Below, in pieces: positions 6,054 through 8,974 of a stretch of DNA of 8,974 nt. How positions within the stretch are numbered: the stretch's first letter is position 1; every line of letters starts with the position of its first letter. Position numbers and translations under genes: made by a program. The DNA is from an uncultured Bacilli bacterium (GTDB taxonomy: Bacteria; Bacillota_I; Bacilli_A; RF39; UBA660): NCBI GenBank assembly GCA_944371685.1, contig CALVXV010000047.1:1-8974 (forward strand). Direction: 5' to 3'. The notes under the pieces were generated by a model that was given only the letters and a program-made list of their open reading frames with translations, was not told the DNA's origin and ran no database searches.

Positions 6054-7887
6054 CTTTCTTTTTCATAATTCTAAGAGAATTTAAAACTGCAATTAAAGTC
6101 ACTCCCACATCAGCAAAAACCGCCATCCATATACTCGCAACCCCAAACGTAGCTAAAATAAGCATTAAAAATTTAAAAAACAAAGCAAAAACTATATTAA
6201 ATGTAATAATACCTTTTGTCATTCTAGCAATTTTTATAGCTTCTAAAATTTTCTCTAAATTATCATGCATCAGTACAATATCAGATGCTTCAATTGCCGC
6301 ATCACTACCAATACCGCCCATTGAAATACCAAGATTAGCCTCTTTAATAACTGGTGCATCATTAATACCATCACCCACAAAAGCTGTAAATGAATCTTTT
6401 TTAATATCTTTTAATTTTGACACCTTATCTATAGGAAGTAACTGTGCATAATATTCATCTATATTAACCATATGCGCCACTTCACAAACCATATCATAAT
6501 TATCTCCCGAAAACATTACTACCCTATTAACACCCAACTTTTTCAAATCACTAACTAAATTATTAGCCGACTTTTTAACCTTATCACCAATAACTAAATA
6601 ACCTATATACTTATCATCCAAAGCTACATAAACCACCGTTCCAAATGCTTTAACCTCAGGAATATTAATATCTTCTTCCCTAAATAACTTCTCATTACCT
6701 ATAATTAACTTCTTTAAAAAAACTGTCGCTTTAACTCCATAACCACTTACCTCTTTATAATTTTTAATCTCTCCCTCGTCAATCTTTCCTTTATAAGCTT
6801 TTAATATTGATTTTGCAATCGGATGAGTTGAATAATATTCCCCATAAGCTACCAATTTAAATAATTCCAAATTAGAAACACCATCCCCCACTATTTTTTG
6901 TACTTCAAATTTTCCTTCCGTAATTGTTCCTGTCTTATCAAACACAATTGTTTCTAATTTATCTAAACTCTCTAAACCATAACTACCTTTAACAAGAATT
7001 CCATCCTTACTAGCTCTACCAACTCCACAAAAAAAACCAAGTGGAACGGAAATAACCAAAGCGCAAGGACATGCCGTCACTAAAAATACTAAAGCATTAT
7101 ATAAATAATCATTAAAATTACCGCCCATTAAAGTTGGAATTAACACCAGTAAAAATGCTAAAACAACCACAACTGGTGTATATATTTTTGAAAATTTTGT
7201 AATAAACTTTTCTGTCTTAGTTTTTTTATCATCTAAATTCTCAAGCATATTAATAATCTTACTAGCTGTCGACGAACTAAATTCACTAGTTGCCTTAACC
7301 GTAATAAGTCCACTATCATTCAAAAAACCACTTAATACACAATCACCAATGCCTACTTCTTTAGGTACACTCTCACCAGTTAAACTAGATGTATCAACAT
7401 AAGTTCTACCATCAATAACCTCGCCATCTAAAGGTACTTTCTCACCTGGTCGCACCACAAAAACATCTCCAACTTTAACCGCCTTAATATCAACCTTCTT
7501 TATTACATTATCCTTCTTCAAATTAACATAATCACTTCTTAAATCCATTAACTTTATAATAGATTCCTTAGAATTAGTAGTTGCCAAATCCGATAAATAT
7601 TCACCAAATTCAAATAATAGCATCACTAAAACTGCCTCTGGATACTCACCTATTATAAAAGCACTGATAGTCGCAATAATCATTAAAAAATTCTCATCAA
7701 ATAAATTTCCCTTTAATAAATTTTTAAAAGCCTCCTTAAATATTTCAAATGAAACAATCAAATAACTAAATATTAAAAGTATAAAATAAACCATTTTATA
7801 TTCTTTAAAAAAGAAAGCTATCACAAATAAAAACGCACTTATAATAATCTTAATAATATCTTCATTTAATTTAAACTTCATTTTCAT
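6043..7887 (-). CDS. P1B-type heavy-metal (Zn/Cd/Pb) exporting ATPase, CadA/ZntA group
   Basis: Membrane pump that uses ATP to expel divalent soft metals. Residue numbers count from the frame's first possible codon at 7893. Seen: eight hydrophobic segments in P1B order (two pairs before 105, one near 239-257, one near 265-290, two after 562); actuator TGES (172-175); metal-site ACPCAL (CPC 275-277); phosphorylation site DKTGT (319-323); HP motif in THPIAKS (357-358); and GDGINDAP (507-514). Lys574 and Asp595 in the last two helices are 21 residues apart, the same spacing as the Lys/Asp pair known in ZntA; this marks the Zn/Cd/Pb class over copper pumps. There is no N-terminal HMA domain or CxxC. 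Cys289 in GFFCGVG is an extra cysteine near the CPC. Start choice is uncertain: AAAGGAG (7904-7898) is 4, 7 and 10 bases from TTG 7893, GTG 7890 and ATG 7887. The gene overlaps the repressor gene by about 17 bases. Confidence 0.93.
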   Translation of the reverse strand: MKMKFKLNEDIIKIIISAFLFVIAFFFKEYKMVYFILLIFSYLIVSFEIFKEAFKNLLKGNLFDENFLMIIATISAFIIGEYPEAVLVMLLFEFGEYLSDLATTNSKESIIKLMDLRSDYVNLKKDNVIKKVDIKAVKVGDVFVVRPGEKVPLDGEVIDGRTYVDTSSLTGESVPKEVGIGDCVLSGFLNDSGLITVKATSEFSSSTASKIINMLENLDDKKTKTEKFITKFSKIYTPVVVVLAFLLVLIPTLMGGNFNDYLYNALVFLVTACPCALVISVPLGFFCGVGRASKDGILVKGSYGLESLDKLETIVFDKTGTITEGKFEVQKIVGDGVSNLELFKLVAYGEYYSTHPIAKSILKAYKGKIDEGEIKNYKEVSGYGVKATVFLKKLIIGNEKLFREEDINIPEVKAFGTVVYVALDDKYIGYLVIGDKVKKSANNLVSDLKKLGVNRVVMFSGDNYDMVCEVAHMVNIDEYYAQLLPIDKVSKLKDIKKDSFTAFVGDGINDAPVIKEANLGISMGGIGSDAAIEASDIVLMHDNLEKILEAIKIARMTKGIITFNIVFALFFKFLMLILATFGVASIWMAVFADVGVTLIAVLNSLRIMKKKVQI

Positions 7888-8179
7888 CACCAATTTTCTC
7901 CTTTAAATGTTCAATACCATATTTTAAAATTATTTCAATATGTTCATCTTTAATACTATAATTGACCATCTGTCCAACTTTATTTGCCTTAACCAAATTA
8001 GAACTTCTAAGCGTTTTTAATTGATGTGAAATTGCCGACTGACTAACATTAAGTTTTTGTGAAATTTCATTAACTGATTTTTCACCATTAACTAATAAAT
8101 CTAAAATTCTAAGCCTTGTCTCATCAGAAAAAATCTTAAAAAACTCAGCCAAGCCACCCAAAAATTCCTTACTATACAT
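7871..8179 (-). CDS. ArsR/SmtB-family metal-responsive repressor (CzrA/CadC-like zinc sensor)
   Basis: Small winged-helix DNA-binding protein, 102 residues from ATG 8179, expected to repress its own operon until metal binds. Residues of roughly 8-75 carry the ArsR fold: FFKIFSDETRLRILDLL, then the helix-turn-helix VNEISQKLNVSQSAISHQLK, then a wing (KANKVGQMVNYSI). The last helix reads DEHIEIILKYGIEHLKE: Asp78, His80, His91 and Glu94 follow the D-x-H-x10-H-x2-H/E pattern of the alpha-5 zinc site known in CzrA (D,H,H,H) and CadC (D,H,H,E). The protein has no cysteine, so the alpha-3 Cys site used by CadC for Cd/Pb and by ArsR for arsenite is absent. Zinc is therefore the likeliest signal. ATG 8179 has AGAGGTG six bases upstream; the longer GTG start at 8188 overlaps that site. 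The adjacent pump gene overlaps its 3' end. An operator-like dyad lies just upstream. Confidence 0.93.
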   Translation of the reverse strand: MYSKEFLGGLAEFFKIFSDETRLRILDLLVNGEKSVNEISQKLNVSQSAISHQLKTLRSSNLVKANKVGQMVNYSIKDEHIEIILKYGIEHLKEKIGDENEV

Positions 8180-8185
8180 ATTCGC

Positions 8186-8192
8186 CACCTCT
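8186..8192 (-). promoter_or_regulatory. Shine-Dalgarno site deciding the repressor start
   Basis: Minus-strand AGAGGTG (8192-8186), six bases before ATG 8179. The alternative in-frame GTG at 8188 lies inside this site, so ATG 8179 is the real start. The site directly abuts the operator dyad. Confidence 0.8.
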
Positions 8193-8193
8193 A

Positions 8194-8217
8194 TTATATG
8201 AATAATTGTTCATATAA
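8194..8217. promoter_or_regulatory. Operator dyad for the ArsR/SmtB repressor
   Basis: The half-sites TTATATGAATAA (8194-8205) and TTGTTCATATAA (8206-8217) form an inverted repeat; 11 of 12 positions are complementary, and one further outer pair (8193/8218) also matches. TGAA and TTCA are six bases apart, the geometry of known SmtB/CzrA/CadC operators (the 12-2-12 type). It covers the predicted transcription start and touches the edge of the -10 element of the promoter at 8220-8248, so a bound repressor would block transcription. Best match is to the repressor gene immediately downstream. Confidence 0.85.
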
Positions 8218-8219
8218 TC

Positions 8220-8248
8220 ATATTATCATATCCATAAAAAGATGTCAA
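8220..8248 (-). promoter_or_regulatory. Promoter of the metal-efflux operon
   Basis: Minus-strand perfect TTGACA (8248-8243), 17 bases, then TAATAT (8225-8220) preceded by TG one base upstream (TGATAATAT, extended -10). Transcription would start near 8213, inside the operator dyad. The leader to the repressor ATG would be about 35 bases. Confidence 0.7.
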
Positions 8249-8261
8249 TAATAAACATCTT
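8236..8261 (-). terminator. Candidate intrinsic terminator after sir2
   Basis: On the minus strand AAGATGT (8261-8255) and ACATCTT (8245-8239) form a perfect seven-base stem with a nine-base loop, followed by three more T residues (five in a row counting the stem's last two). The stop codon of sir2 (8262-8260) overlaps the 5' arm. The TTGACA of the metal operon promoter lies across the loop and 3' arm. Two G-C pairs and a short T-run make it a weak terminator. Confidence 0.4.
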
Positions 8262-8974
8262 ATACTCTTAACTTTTTAAAAACATCACCAATTTTACCAT
8301 GAATAACTAAATCTGCCATCCCATCATAACCAGTTTTATCATTATTAATAATTACCAAATATTTACCTTTAAAATACCTAACAAAACTACTAGCTGGATA
8401 TACAGTCAAAGATGTGCCAGCCACAATCAATAATTCAGCTTTACTAATTTTATAAATCGCCTCATCAACTATTTCCTCATCAAGCGCTTCTCCATATAAA
8501 ACAACTTTAGGTTTGATAACACCTCCACATTTACAATATGGAACCCCACTATTTTTAAACACATAAATAGCATCATAACCATGACCACATTTCATACAGT
8601 AATTTTCATAAATACTTCCGTGTAATTCCAATACAGTTTTACAGCCCGCTTTCTGGTGTAAACCATCAATATTTTGAGTAACTACTGCCTTTAATTTGCC
8701 AGTCTTTTCCAACTTAGCTAAATATTTATGACAAACATTCGGTAAAACATCTAAAGCATTCAATTTATCTTTATAAAACTTATAAAATTCTGCTATATTA
8801 TTTACAAAAAAATCATGACTTAAAATTTCCTCTGGCGGATACTTATACTTCATACTATAAAGTCCATCTTTACTTCTAAAATCCTTAAGACCACTTTCTG
8901 TTGAAACACCTGCTCCCCCAAAAAACACAATATTATTGCATTCATCTATCATTTTTTGTAACTTACAAATCTCA
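8260..8974 (-). CDS. Sir2-family NAD-dependent protein deacylase (5' end beyond window)
   Basis: Sirtuin that removes acyl groups, usually acetyl, from protein lysines using NAD. Counting from the ATG at 8952: NAD-binding GGAGVSTESGLKDFRS (12-27), TQNIDGLH (92-99), catalytic His111 in ELHGS, a zinc site of four cysteines (119, 122, 140, 142; CxxC then CxC), VVLYGE (150-155) and GTSLTVYPA (179-187). The ATG at 8952 is not the real start. It has no ribosome site, and the frame stays open upstream to the window edge, reading EICKLQK before MIDECNNIVFFGG, which matches the usual first helix of the family. The gene is therefore incomplete at its 5' end, probably by only a few codons. The usual GIPDFRS is GLKDFRS here. 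The neighbouring metal operon has its own promoter, so no functional link is implied. Confidence 0.93.
   Translation of the reverse strand, partial: EICKLQKMIDECNNIVFFGGAGVSTESGLKDFRSKDGLYSMKYKYPPEEILSHDFFVNNIAEFYKFYKDKLNALDVLPNVCHKYLAKLEKTGKLKAVVTQNIDGLHQKAGCKTVLELHGSIYENYCMKCGHGYDAIYVFKNSGVPYCKCGGVIKPKVVLYGEALDEEIVDEAIYKISKAELLIVAGTSLTVYPASSFVRYFKGKYLVIINNDKTGYDGMADLVIHGKIGDVFKKLRV

Noticed and set aside
8180..8188. GTG start for the repressor three codons upstream
   Set aside because: The GTG lies inside the GAGGTG ribosome site that serves ATG 8179.
8236..8262. Riboswitch or attenuator ahead of the repressor
   Set aside because: The hairpin lies upstream of the predicted transcription start of the metal operon, so it would not be in that transcript; it fits a sir2 terminator better.
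1..8974. Code-4 (TGA = Trp) reading
   Set aside because: All conserved proteins are full length under the standard code, and the Trp codon I checked (metal ATPase SIWM) is TGG.
1..8974. Mobile element, CRISPR array, tRNA or rRNA
   Set aside because: No spaced direct repeats, transposase-like frames, terminal inverted repeats or structured RNA sequence was seen; genes are tightly packed and co-directional.

Overview
The window is a low-GC (roughly 30 percent) stretch in which every gene lies on the minus strand. It reads as a Firmicutes-type chromosome, perhaps one of the AT-rich gut Bacilli or a Mollicutes-related lineage. The support is the murG-divIB-ftsA-ftsZ order, a DivIB-type FtsQ, AGGAGG or GAGGTG Shine-Dalgarno sites, sigma-A-like promoters and a CadC/CzrA-type metal sensor. 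The lineage is inferred from gene content. The standard code fits, because full-length conserved proteins are read with TGG for Trp. The coding strand is richer in G than C, which fits co-orientation with replication.

In transcription order (high to low coordinates): (1) a Sir2 deacetylase whose 5' end lies beyond position 8974. (2) A two-gene metal-efflux operon: an ArsR/SmtB repressor overlapping a P1B-type Zn/Cd/Pb ATPase. It sits behind a TTGACA promoter whose -10/start region is covered by a near-perfect 12+12 inverted repeat, the expected repressor operator. (3) An ABC exporter pair: a LolD/MacB-type ATPase overlapping an FtsX-like permease with eight predicted membrane segments, substrate unknown. 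(4) A reduced division and cell-wall block: murG, divIB (ftsQ), ftsA and the first 28 codons of ftsZ.

The repressor has no cysteine but keeps D-x-H...H-x2-E ligands in its last helix, which points to zinc sensing. The pump carries CPC plus a Lys/Asp pair in the last two membrane helices, which fits Zn, Cd or Pb export. Repressor, operator and pump therefore make a coherent zinc-homeostasis unit. In the division block MurG makes lipid II, DivIB works in the periplasm-side divisome, and FtsA tethers FtsZ to the membrane. Each of the first three genes there has its own promoter candidate, so the block may not be one simple operon.

Several starts are best moved inward from the longest open frame: repressor to 8179, metal ATPase to about 7887, ABC ATPase to 5969 and permease to 5296. 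Sir2 must instead be extended outward past the window edge. No stretch over 300 bases lacks a gene; the longest gap is 118 bases. I saw no tRNA, rRNA, CRISPR array or insertion sequence. I found no wholly new system; the least explained item is the ABC exporter next to murG.
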